Below, in pieces: positions 13,905 through 15,006 of a stretch of 15,006 nt of DNA. How positions within the stretch are numbered: position 1 is the stretch's first letter; each line of letters starts with the position of its first letter. The DNA lies in contig JAUXDV010000017.1 of NCBI GenBank assembly GCA_030620735.1, positions 1 to 15,006 of the forward strand, read 5' to 3'. A model generated the notes under the pieces. That model did no database searches, was not told the DNA's origin, and worked only from the letters and a program-made list of their open reading frames with translations. Source of the stretch: Gammaproteobacteria bacterium. Lineage in GTDB: Bacteria > Pseudomonadota > Gammaproteobacteria > Chromatiales > Chromatiaceae. The translations under genes and the position numbers were made by a program.

Positions 13905-15006
13905 TTGACGCGTTAGTCAACTGGTGGTCTGAAGCTATCTGGCAGGTTGATCTGGACAACTTGCCAGGCTGGCGACGCCGTCTCATTCTGTTTTTGCGGG
14001 GCTTTCATCTCCTCGTCAATGACCTGATGGAAGGCCGGCAGAACCTGCAAGCCATGGGACTGGTCTACAAGACTCTGCTGTCGCTGGTGCCCCTGCTGGC
14101 CGTGAGTTTCTCCGTTCTCAAGGGTTTTGGGGTGCATAGCGAGTTGGAGCCGCTATTGCTCAACATGATGAAACCTCTCGGTGAAAATGGCATAGAGGTT
14201 ACGCGCAATATCCTGCAGTTTGTTGACAACACCAACGTCGGCGCACTCGGCGCGGTAGGCCTGGGTGTGCTGCTCTACACGGCCATCTCGATGGTCATGC
14301 AGATCGAGGTGGCATTCAATGCAACATGGCGAGTGCGTCATTCCCGATCACTGATCGAGCGTTTCAGCCACTACATCAGCGTACTACTGGTCGGTCCGTT
14401 GCTGATATTCTCTGCATTGGGTTTGTCACAAGCCGTTAAACGCCATCACTGGTTCCAACAGGTAGTGGACACTGGCGCAGGTTCGCTTCTGTACAACTCG
14501 CTGTCGATTTACCTGCCGTTCATGATGGTTGTGGCTGCCCTCACATTCATCTATCTATTCATGCCGAACACGCGGGTGAAGCCGGCGGCTGCACTGTTCG
14601 GAGCAATTATCGCAGCGCTGCTGTTGAGCGGGGCGAGCAGCCTGTTTACGATGTTTATCGTCGGATCAACGAAATACACCGCGATCTACGCCACCTTCGC
14701 AACGATGATCATCCTGATCCTGTGGATCAATGTCATTTGGCTCGTCGTACTGCTGGGCTCCAGCATCGCCTATTATTATCAGCATGCCGGGAAACTGCAG
14801 TTTTTGCAGCGCAATACCGGTCTGTCACCGCACAACCGTGATGAGCTGGCCATGCAATTGATGGTGCTGGTCACGCGGCGCTACTACGCAGAGGAATCTC
14901 CCTTATCAATAATGAAGCTGTCGGAACTGCTGGAAATGCCGGATGATCTTGTCGAAGAGCTCGTCAGGAATCTCATTCATGGCGGTTTTCTGATTGAAAC
15001 TGATGG
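13901..15006 (+). CDS. yihY: YihY/BrkB family membrane protein, partial (runs off the end)
   Basis: The first 368 residues are present and the frame is still open at the window edge. The pattern matches the YihY/BrkB family, inner-membrane proteins once mislabelled ribonuclease BN, whose function is not settled. About six membrane segments are visible, including AMGLVYKTLLSLVPLLAVSFSVLKGF (51-76), VGALGAVGLGVLLYTAISMV (113-132), YISVLLVGPLLIFSALGL (158-175), LPFMMVVAALTFIYLFMPN (205-223), VKPAAALFGAIIAALLLSGA (226-245) and ATMIILILWINVIWLVVLLGSSIAYYY (267-293). After residue 310 a soluble tail with helices (MKLSELLEMPDDLVEELVRNLIHGGFL) looks like a winged helix, as in the longer members of the family. 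E. coli YihY is about 290 residues. The ATG at 13901 overlaps the stop of the preceding short frame. The Shine-Dalgarno is weak. Confidence 0.9.
   Translation, partial: MIDALVNWWSEAIWQVDLDNLPGWRRRLILFLRGFHLLVNDLMEGRQNLQAMGLVYKTLLSLVPLLAVSFSVLKGFGVHSELEPLLLNMMKPLGENGIEVTRNILQFVDNTNVGALGAVGLGVLLYTAISMVMQIEVAFNATWRVRHSRSLIERFSHYISVLLVGPLLIFSALGLSQAVKRHHWFQQVVDTGAGSLLYNSLSIYLPFMMVVAALTFIYLFMPNTRVKPAAALFGAIIAALLLSGASSLFTMFIVGSTKYTAIYATFATMIILILWINVIWLVVLLGSSIAYYYQHAGKLQFLQRNTGLSPHNRDELAMQLMVLVTRRYYAEESPLSIMKLSELLEMPDDLVEELVRNLIHGGFLIETD

Overview
The window looks like a chromosomal segment of a gammaproteobacterium. This is inferred from the moderate GC content, the YihY-type membrane protein, the proteobacterial protein-L-isoaspartate methyltransferase and the palindromic intergenic repeats. 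I cannot name the species. There are no rRNA or tRNA genes, no CRISPR array, and no transposase or phage gene. Twelve complete genes and one partial gene are well supported, along with one short open tail that may be a gene remnant and one possible leader peptide.

Left part (1-5520). On the minus strand, an 813-residue membrane protein with a spermidine-synthase-like SAM-binding domain is translationally coupled (ATGA overlap) to a small cysteine-containing lipoprotein. Upstream lies a protein-L-isoaspartate O-methyltransferase that carries a signal peptide. It diverges from a gamma-glutamyltransferase-family gene that has no signal peptide. A perfect 14-bp palindrome sits between these two divergent genes. 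A palindromic repeat of about 110 bp separates the methyltransferase from the membrane protein.

Middle part (5520-7910). This is a run of genes of unknown role: a 387-residue protein with no recognised function, a membrane-anchored charged 95-residue protein, and a small secreted protein with a lipocalin-like look. It ends in a 183-bp element with 17-bp terminal inverted repeats and ten copies of a heptamer. That element fills the gap between two convergent stop codons.

Candidate cluster (7913-12732, all minus strand). In transcription order the genes are: a secreted protein of about 1040 residues ending in a PEP-synthase/PPDK-type ATP-grasp domain, preceded by a segment resembling a phosphohistidine swivel; a membrane protein whose C-terminal two thirds look like the Pycsar effector (PycTM, DUF5706) domain, with no cyclase nearby; and a secreted tyrosine-phosphatase-like protein whose P-loop lacks the catalytic arginine. 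These are the most unusual genes in the window. Whether they work together is speculation, because a palindromic repeat separates the first from the second.

Right part (12880-15006). A type II toxin-antitoxin pair (ribbon-helix-helix antitoxin, VapC-like PIN toxin) has a clear promoter/operator palindrome. It is followed by an AT-rich stretch, a short open frame that may be the 3' end of a broken gene, and a yihY-family gene that runs off the end of the window.
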